A stretch of 64,000 bases of DNA, from positions 3,038,001 through 3,102,000 of the forward strand of contig NZ_CP077092.1 of NCBI RefSeq assembly GCF_014268585.2, read 5' to 3'. Under the pieces are notes generated by a model, which was not told the DNA's origin, made no database searches, and saw only the letters and a program-made list of their open reading frames with translations. Positions 16,929 to 26,676 of the stretch are shown piece after piece. The stretch's first letter is position 1. Each line of letters opens with the position of its first letter. This stretch comes from Pseudomonas iranensis (GTDB lineage: Bacteria > Pseudomonadota > Gammaproteobacteria > Pseudomonadales > Pseudomonadaceae). A program made the translations under genes and the position numbers.

Positions 16929-17346
16929 GATCGCGCACGCTGTATTTCACAACGCCCCAGACCACAAGCTCATCGCCTTCCATGACATTTCTAGCCGGAT
17001 ATTTTGGGTTCTCTGACACAAGCAACACGGCGTTCTCGCGCAGAAGCAGGCGCTTGCAGAAGGGCTCCGAATTCAACGCGGCAATAACGATATCGCCACT
17101 GACCGCTTCGATGCTTCGATCGACGATCACCACATCCCCGGAATAGATGCCCGCGCCCTGCATGCTATCCCCATCAATCCTCACCAGATACACGTGCGGC
17201 GCCCTGATATCGAACAGCTCATCCAGGGAAATGTGCATTTCGATGTGGTCAGCCGCCGGGGAGGGAAAGCCCGCCGGTACTTTGGATGAATAAAGGGGCA
17301 GCTGCTTACCGCCAGAAGCGAGGGGGCCGAGGAGGGTGATGCTCAT
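16915..17346 (-). CDS. umuD: UmuD, self-cleaving accessory subunit of DNA polymerase V
   Basis: S24 peptidase-fold protein of 143 residues. The autocleavage site is the Ala-Gly in VPAGFPSPAADHIE (about residues 24-37). The catalytic Ser is in the GDSM motif (about 59-62) and the catalytic Lys in EPFCKRL (about 96-102). RecA filaments stimulate cleavage to UmuD', which joins UmuC. It is the first gene of the operon, with its start 23 bases from a consensus LexA site. Confidence 0.95.
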   Translation of the reverse strand: MSITLLGPLASGGKQLPLYSSKVPAGFPSPAADHIEMHISLDELFDIRAPHVYLVRIDGDSMQGAGIYSGDVVIVDRSIEAVSGDIVIAALNSEPFCKRLLLRENAVLLVSENPKYPARNVMEGDELVVWGVVKYSVRDHDNT

Positions 17347-17368
17347 GATGCAAACCTTAGGAGATTAA

Positions 17369-17384
17369 CTGTACATGCATACAG
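17369..17384 (+). promoter_or_regulatory. LexA (SOS) box between umuD and the SRAP gene
   Basis: CTGTACATGCATACAG fits the CTG-N10-CAG LexA consensus and is embedded in a larger inverted repeat, 17365-17388, with 9-base arms TTAACTGTA and TACAGTTAA. It sits 23 bases from the umuD start and 60 from the SRAP start in a 98-base divergent space, so one site probably represses both transcripts. Confidence 0.9.
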
Positions 17385-17444
17385 TTAACGATTTGGTTCG
17401 CTTGCGGTCAATGTCATAGGCACCACAATTCGACGGGTGACAGC

Positions 17445-18155
17445 ATGTGCGGACGCTACTCGATCTACGAATCAATGGATCACTACCTCAAGGAGCTCGC
17501 GCCAAAGCAGTTGGTGATCAATGGCTATGACCTCTGGCCCGTTGAGCGATACAACGTCGCACCGTCGACGCGGGTGGAAATCATCCGGCCGGTTCGAGAG
17601 GGCTTGAGCATTGATAAGGTCAAATGGGGATGGGCGCCTTTCTGGGCGAAGGGAAAGCGTCCTGACCCGATCAACGCGAGAGTCGAGACCGTCATCATCG
17701 GCAAGTTTTTCAATCAGCTCTGGCCAAACGGACGCGTACTCGCGCCGGCGAACGGCTGGTTCGAATGGGTGAAGGACGAAGAAGATCCAAAGAAAAAGCA
17801 GCCGTATTTCATCACCTTGAAAGAGCAGATTCCGATGTTCTTCGCGGGATTGGCCGAGGTGCACGAAGGCCTGGAGATGGATGAGCGCGACGGCTTCGTC
17901 ATCATCACCGCTGCGAGTGACGATGGCATGGTCGATATCCACGATCGCAAACCCTTGGTCTTATCGCCTCAGCACGCCCGTGAATGGGTCGATCCCGACA
18001 CTTCACCTGAACGAGCTCGCGAACTCGCAATGGAGCACTGCAGGCCTGCTACGGATTTTCACTGGTACAAGGTTGGCAAGGATGTGGGGAATGTTCGTAA
18101 TCAGGGCTCGCACCTGATTAAGCCACTATCTCTGGCTTCGGATGTTGACGACTGA
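17445..18155 (+). CDS. SRAP-domain protein (YedK/HMCES type)
   Basis: SRAP proteins crosslink to abasic sites in single-stranded DNA through Cys2 and so shield them. Here Cys2 is present (MCGRY), as are NVAPS (about residues 37-41), the NARVET segment, WFEW with the catalytic Glu (about 105-108), DIHDRKPLVL with the active-site His (about 165) and the terminal GNVRNQG. The length of 236 is typical. It is divergent from umuDC across a LexA box, which fits SOS induction. A remnant of another copy lies at 15340. Confidence 0.92.
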   Translation: MCGRYSIYESMDHYLKELAPKQLVINGYDLWPVERYNVAPSTRVEIIRPVREGLSIDKVKWGWAPFWAKGKRPDPINARVETVIIGKFFNQLWPNGRVLAPANGWFEWVKDEEDPKKKQPYFITLKEQIPMFFAGLAEVHEGLEMDERDGFVIITAASDDGMVDIHDRKPLVLSPQHAREWVDPDTSPERARELAMEHCRPATDFHWYKVGKDVGNVRNQGSHLIKPLSLASDVDD

Positions 18156-18333
18156 CTAAAACCGAGAGTCGACAGTATTCGTGGGCGGAACGACGAGCTC
18201 TCCACAATTATTTGGAATTATGGCCAAGCCATAATTATCGCGAATTGATAATTTTCCCTAGCCCGTTTACGAAGCGGGCACGAAATGCAGAACTGCAATA
18301 CACTCTTAGTTACCTATCTAATCGAGACCTGTC

Positions 18334-18699
18334 ATGTCCAAACTCGCAGAATTCCGCCAGCTCGAAAAACACCTCGCCGAACAGCTTCAGGCCCTGGAAG
18401 CCCTCAAGGGCGATGCAGGCCTCAAGAAAGAAATTGAGTTCGAAACAAAGCTGCGTGACTTGCTCGCAAAATACGGCTACAGCCTCAAGGACGTGATCAA
18501 TCTCCTGGATCCGCAAGCTGGTCGTCGCGCTCCAGCGGTCGAGTCCAAAGCAGGGAGCCGCAAGCCTCGCCAATTGAAGGTTTATAAAAATCCTGAAACG
18601 GGCGAAGTCGTAGAGACCAAGGGCGGTAATCACAAAACGCTCAAGGAGTGGAAAACAAAGCACGGCGCTGCGACCGTAGAGTCTTGGCTGAGTAACTAA
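18334..18699 (+). CDS. MvaT/MvaU-type H-NS family nucleoid protein
   Basis: Pseudomonas xenogeneic silencer family of 121 residues. There is an N-terminal coiled coil (about residues 3-60, rich in Leu/Glu/Lys, starting SKLAEFRQLEKHLAEQL). A basic linker (about 65-80) leads to a C-terminal DNA-binding domain with NPETGEVVETKGGNHKTLKEW containing the GGNH AT-hook-like segment. Such proteins oligomerise on AT-rich DNA and silence acquired genes. Whether this is the core chromosomal copy or an extra paralogue cannot be told here; its place beside an SOS cassette and accessory genes favours a paralogue. A strong terminator follows. Confidence 0.92.
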   Translation: MSKLAEFRQLEKHLAEQLQALEALKGDAGLKKEIEFETKLRDLLAKYGYSLKDVINLLDPQAGRRAPAVESKAGSRKPRQLKVYKNPETGEVVETKGGNHKTLKEWKTKHGAATVESWLSN

Positions 18700-18712
18700 T
18701 TACCTTCGAGAG

Positions 18713-18734
18713 AAGGCCCTTATAGGGCCTTTTT
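18713..18734 (+). terminator. rho-independent terminator of the MvaT-type gene
   Basis: AAGGCCC, loop TTATA, GGGCCTT then TTTT: a perfect 7-base stem with a T-run, 14 bases after the stop codon. Confidence 0.9.
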
Positions 18735-18820
18735 GCTCATCTTGGTACGGCGCGGATCTGCTTGATCGCTCGCTGAGGAGTTAGAGTAATCAGGCTGATA
18801 TAGTGAGAGAAAAGCTGAAA

Positions 18821-19783
18821 TCAGATGGTTGACTTAAATCTTTGGCGATACTCATTTGGGGTCACGCCAAAGAACTTCCAAAATTTACGTATCAAGCTCG
18901 CTTCATGTCCCAAACCGGTCAGGTACGCGATTTCCTTAAGAGGGCATTCCGTACTCACAAGCAGGTGACGCACCGCATCAACTCTTAATTTTTCGACCAT
19001 CTTGCTCGGAGTCTGGCCTGTTGTAGTCCTGTACCTTCTTACGAATGTACGCTCGCTCATGTTCATTCTCTTAGCGAGCGTGGGAATTGACAGATCCTCT
19101 ACAAGATTTTCATTCATCCACGCGTGCAGATCTGAAAAAGTTGAGCTTCTGGTTTGCATATCTAAGCTAGAACTGAATTGATTTTGATCGCCAGGCCTCT
19201 TCAAGAAAACAACCAAGTGCTTGGCCACTTTCAAAGCAAGGGCGTGTCCTAAATCAGCTTCAACGAGTGCTAATGCTAAGTCGATACCTGAGGTGACGCC
19301 GGCTGATGTCCAGATACGTCCGTCGTTGACAAATATTGGCCCACGATTGAGTAAAACATCGGGATAGTTTCGCTCAAGCTCATCATACGCAGACCAGTGC
19401 GTCGTCACCTCACAGCCTGAAAGCCCTCCCGCTGCGGCTAAGGCGAACACCCCGGTGCATACGGAGACTAGTCGTGTAGCTCTTTCAGCGTGTCTCTTAA
19501 ACACCGTATCGAAGCGCGGGTTTTTGCAGAAGTCGTATATCCCTAACCCACCCGGGACAATCAATGTGTGCGGGGCAGGTGTGTTTTGATCTAAAGGTAT
19601 TGAGTGGAGGTGCGTGCCAGGAAGGACAGTGGAGATACTATCGAGCGAAGCTATCGATAGATTGTAAGGCAGAGCTTTCGGATCCGAAAAATAGTTTGCT
19701 GTTAAAAATACTTCAAGGGGCCCTGCGAGGTCGATTAGGTTCGCATTAGAAAATGTCATGAACTGAATCGTTTTAGTAAGCAT
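18821..19783 (-). CDS. GlxA-type AraC regulator with DJ-1/PfpI domain
   Basis: Residues 5-180 form a class I glutamine-amidotransferase-like (DJ-1/PfpI) domain with the nucleophile-elbow sequence VSVCTGVFALAAAG (Cys near 108) and the paired TTHWSAYDEL and DGRIWTSAG segments. Residues 215-315 are the AraC double helix-turn-helix (MNMSERTFVRRYRTTTGQTP, then EASLIRKFWKFFGVTPNEYR). The DJ-1 part serves as a ligand-binding sensor in this group. The length of 320 is standard. No divergent enzyme is adjacent (the next gene is 330 bases away), so the target is unknown. Confidence 0.9.
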   Translation of the reverse strand: MLTKTIQFMTFSNANLIDLAGPLEVFLTANYFSDPKALPYNLSIASLDSISTVLPGTHLHSIPLDQNTPAPHTLIVPGGLGIYDFCKNPRFDTVFKRHAERATRLVSVCTGVFALAAAGGLSGCEVTTHWSAYDELERNYPDVLLNRGPIFVNDGRIWTSAGVTSGIDLALALVEADLGHALALKVAKHLVVFLKRPGDQNQFSSSLDMQTRSSTFSDLHAWMNENLVEDLSIPTLAKRMNMSERTFVRRYRTTTGQTPSKMVEKLRVDAVRHLLVSTECPLKEIAYLTGLGHEASLIRKFWKFFGVTPNEYRQRFKSTI

Positions 19784-20110
19784 TCAGCGTCCCCTGCGCG
19801 CACCAATGTAGAGCGTATGTATTCATTTTTGGCGTGAATCGTCAACCTATTGTCATTTATTTTAGACGAAGTGATAGCGTAATATCATCACGTCGGCGAT
19901 TTCTCGATGCCGATTAAACATCGGAATCTCTGATGGTTTTGACAGTGTCGATTCATTTTGGCATCCGCAGTCCTGGATCGAGCATAGGTATATCTCGGAG
20001 GCGAAGGAAACTAGGCAAAGCAGTTCTGGCTCAGCTTTAGTGTGCTCATCGTAATGGAATACAAAAACAATAATTCCATAACAGCTAACGAACATTGCTG
20101 GTCTACTATT

Positions 20111-20572
20111 ATGTCAAAGTTATATAACTATGTGGAAGCAACTAAGAAGTGCGAAGAGCTCACCATGCAAATGGTGGAAGATGTTGGCGGCATTGTTTTC
20201 TCAGTCAGAGCGCTGGAACACACCTTCTTGCTTGCTAACCTTGAGGTTGAAAAAGCCGCGCAAATTGACGTTAGTGACTCCGGTAAAGCTACATCTCTGC
20301 CGTCTTATATGCTTGCTAGGGAATTAAAAAAGCTTAATTTTTCTCTAGAGGCTTTGAAGACGACAATCAAGCGTAACATTGGCGAAAGTCTCAGTTATCT
20401 AAACTCCGTCACAACTAGTCTCGAAATTGATATCCATGAAGATCCGGATGATCCTCTTTCAGAGGCGTTTTGTGAGTATAAGAGGGTGTTGATTAAAAGT
20501 ATTCGTACTTTGAAGAAGCTTGATGATGAATTGTTCAATACGGAGATTGGTCTCGTAGATAATAAGCAGTGA
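20111..20572 (+). CDS. hypothetical helical protein, 153 aa, low GC
   Basis: The product is rich in Leu, Lys, Glu and Ser, predicted helical, with no membrane segment; it ends TEIGLVDNKQ. I prefer ATG 20111; the frame extends to a GTG at 20042 and an ATG at 20054, none with a good ribosome site. Base composition is clearly lower in GC than in surrounding genes, suggesting transfer. It lies 141 bases upstream of a chemoreceptor gene with similarly low GC, so the two may have arrived together. Family not recognised. Confidence 0.55.
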   Translation: MSKLYNYVEATKKCEELTMQMVEDVGGIVFSVRALEHTFLLANLEVEKAAQIDVSDSGKATSLPSYMLARELKKLNFSLEALKTTIKRNIGESLSYLNSVTTSLEIDIHEDPDDPLSEAFCEYKRVLIKSIRTLKKLDDELFNTEIGLVDNKQ

Positions 20573-20713
20573 TCAGTTTGCAGGCTTAATTCGTGTTGAA
20601 CGGATATCAGCTTTTGAAAAAAGTTGTGCTTCGCATTGCCGAATAATATTTCTATGAAGTCATCCGCATCCTGAGTGTTTCACTCGCGATGAAAAACGAC
20701 TGTCGGAGTCACT

Positions 20714-22342
20714 ATGTATTTCAGAAATTTAAGCATTTCTAAAAAAGCTACTCTATGTTTTGGGGTTATCACCGCTATTCTAATCGCGCTGGGTGGGTTT
20801 TCTTATATTCAGTTATCACATCTGCGGGCCGCTGGACAGCAGTTGGCAGAGAATGCGCTTCCAAGCACGCAAACTATTGATGATATCCAAATCTCTTTGC
20901 TAAATGCTCGCCTGGAAAGCATCAGAATGCTCGCGAATTCAACGAACGTAGCGGGAAAGCTGGCCGCAGAGTCTAAAGTCCAACATGCTGTGCAAACTTT
21001 GGAGGCTCGAAGTGAATATTATCGAAAGAACCTAATCTCGGACGATCAAGACTTGGCTCGTTTTGACGCCGCAGACCAAGCAATGAGAATTTACATTGCG
21101 GGGCTCGAACAATTAACTAAGCTTGATTCATCTGAGCATGAGCGCGCGCTGGCTTTCGCCAATACTACTCAAGCTGATAATGCCAATTTATTTCAGGATA
21201 AACTAAACGTAATAAGGCAGTTCAATGCAGAGCAAGCTAAAGCCCTGGGTGTCGAAGCTGGCGAGGTTTATGAAAAGAGTGTTGAAGTGCTTGCTGCTGT
21301 TGTTCTTGTATCTTTGTTGCTCACGGTCGTGTTAGCTATAGGGTTGACACGTAGCATTGTAAGGCCAATAGGGGATTCGCTCAGGCTGGCAGAAGAAATT
21401 GCATCAGGAGATCTGACCCGTCGCCTTGAGATTTCAGGATCGGATGAGGTGTCCAGGCTTATGGTCGCACTCAATTTAATGTCAAAAAATCTCCAAGGGA
21501 CAGTTTTGGAAATTTCAGAAGCCTCCATGCAGTTAAGTTCAGCCGCCGTCGAAATGACGTCTATAACCGAGGCTGCGGATCGACTTCTTCAACAACAAAA
21601 TAGCGAAATCGAACAGGCTGCTACGGCTGTCACAGAGATGACTTCAGCGGTGGAAGAAGTTGCTCGTAATGCCACCTCAACCTCACAAGCTGCCCAAGAG
21701 TCTAGTGAGTCAGCTAAGCGCGGTAACCTCCGTGTTTCTGAGACGTTGAGCGCCGTTGAAACCCTGACAGATCTCGTAGAAAGTTCGTCTTCTCAGGTGG
21801 TTAAGCTGGCAGCGCAGGCGGAAGATATAAGTCAGGTTGTGGGAGTTATCCGAAGTATAGCGGAGCAAACCAACTTGTTGGCCTTGAATGCAGCTATCGA
21901 AGCCGCGCGCGCAGGCGAACAAGGGAGGGGGTTCGCTGTTGTCGCTGATGAAGTCAGAGCACTTGCTCATCGAACTCAAATCTCCACTTTGGAAATTGAA
22001 AAAATGATAGCAGCCATCCAGAGTGGGTCATCAACTACTGTCGAGTCTATCCGTAAGAGCACTGAGGAGGTTTATAACACCAAACGGACGGCTGAGGGCG
22101 CGGGCCAGTCTCTGCAGCAAATCACTGACTCCGTTCTTCAAATCAACGAGCGTAATTTGCAGATCGCGGTGGCGTCAGAGCAACAAGCTAATGTCGCGAG
22201 GGACGTTGATAGGAGTTTGATCAGCATTCGATCTTTAGCCATCCAAAGCAGCGAGGGTGCGAATCAAACAATCACCGCAAGTAATGAACTAAGTCGGCTT
22301 GCGGTTAACTTGAACAGCCTCGTTCAAAAATTCAAAGTTTGA
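20714..22342 (+). CDS. methyl-accepting chemotaxis protein with four-helix-bundle sensor
   Basis: Topology: membrane helix 1 (about residues 11-31), a periplasmic helical region of about 155 residues with the length and character of a 4HB_MCP domain, and membrane helix 2 (about 192-213). A HAMP domain (about 213-267, [20 protein letters not shown]) and the signalling domain follow. Its hairpin tip reads [20 protein letters not shown], then [15 protein letters not shown]. No CheR-docking pentapeptide is visible at the C-terminus. GGAGTC precedes ATG 20714. No che genes accompany it, so it would signal to the host's main chemotaxis system. Ligand unknown. Confidence 0.92.
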   Translation: MYFRNLSISKKATLCFGVITAILIALGGFSYIQLSHLRAAGQQLAENALPSTQTIDDIQISLLNARLESIRMLANSTNVAGKLAAESKVQHAVQTLEARSEYYRKNLISDDQDLARFDAADQAMRIYIAGLEQLTKLDSSEHERALAFANTTQADNANLFQDKLNVIRQFNAEQAKALGVEAGEVYEKSVEVLAAVVLVSLLLTVVLAIGLTRSIVRPIGDSLRLAEEIASGDLTRRLEISGSDEVSRLMVALNLMSKNLQGTVLEISEASMQLSSAAVEMTSITEAADRLLQQQNSEIEQAATAVTEMTSAVEEVARNATSTSQAAQESSESAKRGNLRVSETLSAVETLTDLVESSSSQVVKLAAQAEDISQVVGVIRSIAEQTNLLALNAAIEAARAGEQGRGFAVVADEVRALAHRTQISTLEIEKMIAAIQSGSSTTVESIRKSTEEVYNTKRTAEGAGQSLQQITDSVLQINERNLQIAVASEQQANVARDVDRSLISIRSLAIQSSEGANQTITASNELSRLAVNLNSLVQKFKV

Positions 22343-22420
22343 CATGAGTGCCAGATACATCAACAGGCCTTAGCTTCCCTTCACAGCTTGCTTTTAGTAA
22401 TGCGCAGAGGAATTTTACGG

Positions 22421-24559
22421 ATGCTGATCAAAAATTCGATCAAGTCTCGCATGCTTATAATGGTGGGGGCGTGCCTTGGCTTGATAGTCGTATCTCTCGT
22501 TGCGATTGCTATCTATAGAGCTGACGCTAATACACGCTTAGTTAGCGTGGAGGCCCAAGGTCTTCTAAAGGACGCAGCCGACAAAATATTGGTGGCTGAA
22601 GCTGGGCTTCAAAGCGCAGCTGTTCAGAAATATTTCCAGGGCGCGTATCAGAGCGGGCTCGACATTTCGACCAGTGCGGTTCAAGTCCGCAAAATGATAA
22701 GGGATGGAAGTCTGGAGTCGCTAACGGGAAGGATTGAACTGATAAATTTAGTTTCGGACAATCTCAAGTTGCACCCTGAACTGCTCAGTCTTTATATAAT
22801 TTTCGAGCCTAACTCACTCGATGGTAATGACAAGTTATTTATGGGAAGGGATGACCTTGGGAGCAACGAGGTCGGTCGATTTTCTTTCTATGCGGCGCAG
22901 CAGGATGGGCGCCTTGTTGTTCAGGCGACACCTGAGTCTGTTATCTCTGATACGGCCCTTACACTTGATGGTAGTGAGTTCAATCGTTGGTATACCTGTC
23001 CCCAAACATCCGCTAAGCCGTGTTTGTTATCTCCTTATTTTGATGACTCATCGGGTCGGAAAACATTGATCACCACGCTTTCCTTTCCTCTATTGGATGG
23101 TCAAAAGGTACTGGGAGTGGTTGGTATGGATATTAGCTTGGAGTCGGTGCAACAGCTGGTACAGGAAGGTAACACGAAGCTTTTCGGAGGAACGGGGCAA
23201 GTGAGTATATTCAGCCCAACCGGACTCTTGGCGGGCCACAGTGCAGATTCAAAAAAACTGGGATTGCCCTTGGTTAAGGCCGGCATTGATGATGCGATGG
23301 AGCTACTGAACTCCGTTAGTGGCGGCTCGACGTCTGTCGCTTTGCTGCATGGCAACCAGCGAGTGTCTCTGCCGGTGCAGCCTATTCCAGACTCCGCTAA
23401 TTGGGGCGTTGTGCTAGACGTTCCTACTCACGTTGTAATGCAGCCAGCCCATGCTTTGGCGGCGAAATTGGATGAGCGCAATTTCTCTGATGCAGTTTGG
23501 TCAACATTTTATGGAGCCGTCACTCTAAGTTTGGGATTATTGATAGTTTTCTTGATTGCTCGAAGAATCGTTACTCCGATCCACCAGGTTTCGGAAATGC
23601 TTAAAGAGGTTGCAGGCAGTGGGGGGGATCTTACAAAACGACTGCACTATACCCGTAAGGATGAACTAGGCGTTCTGGTGATGTGGTTCAACACATTCCT
23701 CGGTAAGCTTCAGCCAATGATGTCCGATTTGAAGCGACTGGTATTAGAGGCACACAGCAATGCCGATAGATCAGCAAACATCTCGGATAAAATCAGCGCT
23801 GAAATGCAGCAGCAATACCGGGAGATTGACCAAGCGGCTACCGCGTCGAATGAAATGAGCTCTTCAGCTCAAGAAGTGGCACATAGCGCAACCAGAGCAG
23901 CCAATGCTACAGGTGAAGCTGGAGTCGCAACGCAGGATGGGCAGCGAATTATCAAGGCGACATGTGACACGATTGAGAGCCTGGCGAAGGAAATATCGAC
24001 GGCCATGTTAAAGATCGAAGGGCTAGCTGGCAGTAGCGATCGTATCGGCAGCGTACTCGAAGTGATCCAGGCAGTAGCTGAGCAGACTAACCTTCTCGCT
24101 CTGAATGCGGCTATTGAGGCTGCAAGAGCGGGAGAGGCAGGCCGGGGCTTCGCAGTTGTGGCTGAGGAGGTTCGCAATCTCGCGAGCAACACCAGTCATT
24201 CGATTGAAGAAATTCGCGACGTGATCCAGCAATTGCAGAGAAATACGCTCGAAACAGTCAGCGCAATGAAAAAAGGGGTAGCCCAGGCTCAATTAGCAGT
24301 AATGCATGTGGGCGATGCTTCAAAAGCATTTGATCGGATTAATGAGTCTGTGGGCGTAATTAACGATATGAATTTTCAGATTGCCTCTGCAGTTGAGGAG
24401 CAGAGCAGAGTGGCGGGCGAGGTTAGCCAAAACGTGATCACAATTCGGGATGTTACGGAATCCCTTTCAGCGCAGGCGCAAGAGTCCCAGGAAGTCAGCA
24501 GATCAATTAACTCGCTGGCAATCAAGCAGCAGGCGCTCGCGAACCAATTTGTGACCTAA
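22421..24559 (+). CDS. methyl-accepting chemotaxis protein with double-Cache sensor
   Basis: The 712-residue receptor has a membrane helix at about residues 12-32, a periplasmic region of roughly 330 residues with dCache_1 character, a second membrane helix at about 370-390, HAMP and the signalling domain ([35 protein letters not shown]). The Cache region includes [20 protein letters not shown] and [20 protein letters not shown]; the two Cys of [12 protein letters not shown] could form a disulphide. The frame is open from 22388, but ATG 22421 has AGAGGA upstream. dCache receptors often bind amino acids or polyamines; the ligand here cannot be read off. Confidence 0.9.
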   Translation: MLIKNSIKSRMLIMVGACLGLIVVSLVAIAIYRADANTRLVSVEAQGLLKDAADKILVAEAGLQSAAVQKYFQGAYQSGLDISTSAVQVRKMIRDGSLESLTGRIELINLVSDNLKLHPELLSLYIIFEPNSLDGNDKLFMGRDDLGSNEVGRFSFYAAQQDGRLVVQATPESVISDTALTLDGSEFNRWYTCPQTSAKPCLLSPYFDDSSGRKTLITTLSFPLLDGQKVLGVVGMDISLESVQQLVQEGNTKLFGGTGQVSIFSPTGLLAGHSADSKKLGLPLVKAGIDDAMELLNSVSGGSTSVALLHGNQRVSLPVQPIPDSANWGVVLDVPTHVVMQPAHALAAKLDERNFSDAVWSTFYGAVTLSLGLLIVFLIARRIVTPIHQVSEMLKEVAGSGGDLTKRLHYTRKDELGVLVMWFNTFLGKLQPMMSDLKRLVLEAHSNADRSANISDKISAEMQQQYREIDQAATASNEMSSSAQEVAHSATRAANATGEAGVATQDGQRIIKATCDTIESLAKEISTAMLKIEGLAGSSDRIGSVLEVIQAVAEQTNLLALNAAIEAARAGEAGRGFAVVAEEVRNLASNTSHSIEEIRDVIQQLQRNTLETVSAMKKGVAQAQLAVMHVGDASKAFDRINESVGVINDMNFQIASAVEEQSRVAGEVSQNVITIRDVTESLSAQAQESQEVSRSINSLAIKQQALANQFVT

Positions 24560-24899
24560 GGGTGGTTGGTGATTTGAGTAGATCGATGGAAGGTCGCACT
24601 CAGCCTCACCCTGTGGGGGCCCTGCCTCGTAAGGCCAGCTCTCACAGCTTTATGGACAACTTATTCGTGTTGCCTACATTCCCAGCAATTACCGGCATTG
24701 GAGCCGGCTAAAGAGGTTACGGTTCTAGTCATTTTCACTGCAGTAAGCCTCCGCGAAAGGGATTCGGAAGAGCCGTTTCGTGACGTTTAGACGCATATGT
24801 GCACCGCCGTGTTTAAGGACATTGCTCGCCATTTAATCGTCTGCGCGGTAGCTACGAAATCCTTCGTCTTCCTATCGCGATACTGGTAGGGAACAATAA
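24560..24899. other. spacer of about 340 bases without a gene
   Basis: Between the chemoreceptor stop and the terminator of the convergent hydrolase gene I see no coding frame, repeat or further hairpin. Confidence 0.4.
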
Positions 24900-24915
24900 G
24901 GGGCCCTAGGGCCCC
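24900..24915 (-). terminator. terminator hairpin of the isochorismatase-like gene
   Basis: GGGGCCCTAGGGCCCC is a perfect palindrome 20 bases beyond the minus-strand stop, followed on that strand by TTATTGTT. The weak T-run makes it a probable, not certain, terminator. Confidence 0.6.
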
Positions 24916-24934
24916 ATGATTTACAGCTACTCAG

Positions 24935-25477
24935 TCAAGCCGATAGGTACTCTTCCACAGACTGAACGGTGGCGTAGCCGAACTCGAATGCAGCCATTAT
25001 TGCCGCATGCGCCTGTGGGGCAGGTACGGTCACACCGCGAAAGGTAAGATCCAGTGTGGCGCAAGCATCATGCAATACAGTCACCGGATAACCCATGTCC
25101 GCCGCTGCACGCACCACTGCGTCGATGCACATGTGGCTCATCGCGCCGATAACCACGATTTCCTGGACATCAGCGGCTTCTAACTGCTGCTTCAGATCTG
25201 TTTCCCTGAATGCGTTGATGTGTTTTTTTACAATCATAGATTCGTTATCTCGTGGAGCTACATCTGATTGAATGTTTGCACCAACAGATCTCTTTGCGAA
25301 GATGGGAGCCTCTTCAGCGGACTCATGCCTGATGTGAAAAACAGGGAGCCCCGCGTCACGAGCATCGCTGATCACCCGGATAGCATTCTCGACGGCGGTG
25401 TCGATGCCAGTCAGGGGCAGCTTGCCAGTGGGTAGGTATTCGTTTTGCAGGTCAACAACGATGAGACCTCGCTTCAT
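24935..25477 (-). CDS. isochorismatase-like cysteine hydrolase
   Basis: The triad of the family is visible: Asp9 in LIVVDLQNEY, Lys near residue 84 in MIVKKHINAF, and Cys near residue 118 in GAMSHMCIDAVVRAAADMG with the preceding cis-peptide region. The length of 180 is usual. Members hydrolyse nicotinamide, isochorismate, ureidoacrylate and similar small amides; which substrate is used here cannot be told. It lies 88 bases downstream of the metallo-beta-lactamase-fold gene in the same direction, possibly co-transcribed and under the divergent GlxA-type regulator. Confidence 0.88.
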   Translation of the reverse strand: MKRGLIVVDLQNEYLPTGKLPLTGIDTAVENAIRVISDARDAGLPVFHIRHESAEEAPIFAKRSVGANIQSDVAPRDNESMIVKKHINAFRETDLKQQLEAADVQEIVVIGAMSHMCIDAVVRAAADMGYPVTVLHDACATLDLTFRGVTVPAPQAHAAIMAAFEFGYATVQSVEEYLSA

Positions 25478-25565
25478 AAAAATTACTCCTGCACATTATC
25501 CGTGTGATTCGGTAGAGGGCCGGGGTTTTGCGGTTATAAACCAGCGTCAACCACGGCCCAATTAA

Positions 25566-26456
25566 TCAGAATTCCAGCGAAGCGCCGTCTTCCGGAATAT
25601 CGACCCGGGCCTCAATGCCGTGCTTCCTGACGTACGTACGCAGTTCTTCACGGGTTAGCGACATGTGATTGATTGCGTCCATGTGCACGGCAACGATTTT
25701 TGCGTCTTTCGCAGCCTTTGAGGCTCGTAGGACGTCCTCCTCTCCCATGATGATCGAGCCTTTGTACCCGGTCATCATTGCTTTACCTGCGTTCAGAACA
25801 ATGACTTCTGGATGATATTTCTCGATTGTTTGATCGACTTCTTTACGCCATACAGTATCGCCAGCAAGGTAAAGGGTCTTATAGCCTGGCGCTTGGAAGA
25901 CTACGCCCATGGCTTCGCCTAGCGGTTTAGCAAGCGCCGGCACGGCATACATTTCGTCTGTTCCATGTTGACCACCAGTCTTGGTGATCTTGACGCCGCC
26001 AAATTCAGCTACATCAGTCAGTACGCGCACGTTCTTGAAGCCTTGGGAGCGAATCAACTTCGCATCGTCCTCATGCTGAGCGAACAGAGGAATGTCCTTC
26101 GGCAGTGCCTTCTGAGCAGCATCATCCCAGTGGTCAAGATGTGTATGAGTGACGATGACAGCATCTACGCCAGAGATCACGTCTACGGGCGACTCGGTCA
26201 GGTCAACCAATGGATTACGCAGGTTGCTACGGTAGGTGTTTTCAAATCCTGGGTAGGCCCCCTTTTTTGCCAGCATCGGATCAATCAGGAAGGTCGTACC
26301 GCGATAGGTGATTTTTGCGGTCGCGTTGCGAACTTGCTCAAATTCCACCTTCGAGGAAGCTTCAGCTGCTTTCGTAGCTTCGGTGTCCGCGAGCGCTGAT
26401 GTAGTCGCCGCAGCGCAAGTCATGCTGAGCACTAGCGGGAGAGCTTTGAATTTCAT
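25566..26456 (-). CDS. exported metallo-beta-lactamase-fold hydrolase
   Basis: ATG 26456 gives a Sec signal peptide (MKFKALPLVLSMTCAAATTS, cleavage after ALA near residue 23). The mature domain has THTHLDHWDD (the HxHxDH metal motif, about residues 115-124), a Gly-Gln-His segment (GGQHGTDEM), AGDTVW with the bridging Asp (about 197) and VHMDAINH near the end, resembling the UlaG-like/L-ascorbate-lactonase branch. It is probably periplasmic. The open frame upstream of 26456 overlaps the divergent promoter region and is discarded. The substrate is unknown. Confidence 0.87.
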   Translation of the reverse strand: MKFKALPLVLSMTCAAATTSALADTEATKAAEASSKVEFEQVRNATAKITYRGTTFLIDPMLAKKGAYPGFENTYRSNLRNPLVDLTESPVDVISGVDAVIVTHTHLDHWDDAAQKALPKDIPLFAQHEDDAKLIRSQGFKNVRVLTDVAEFGGVKITKTGGQHGTDEMYAVPALAKPLGEAMGVVFQAPGYKTLYLAGDTVWRKEVDQTIEKYHPEVIVLNAGKAMMTGYKGSIIMGEEDVLRASKAAKDAKIVAVHMDAINHMSLTREELRTYVRKHGIEARVDIPEDGASLEF

Positions 26457-26676
26457 GAGATTGATCCTGTAAATGAGTTGATGAACCCATTTTTGCGCAA
26501 TAGCTGGAACCTCAACAGTGGCCTGAATGACATATTTCGATATAATCGGGCCAGCCGCCCAGCATTCGTCAATTGGCTGCGGCCACGTATCTCGTTCGCC
26601 TACAGAGCAAACATTTGTAGGTGTGGTTGTCGATAATTCTGCTAGCGATACATTTGAGCCAATACGAGGATTTCTA

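Noticed and set aside
24900..24915. GGGGCCC palindrome considered as an operator
   Set aside because: It lies 3' of the hydrolase gene, not in a promoter, and is better explained as a terminator stem.
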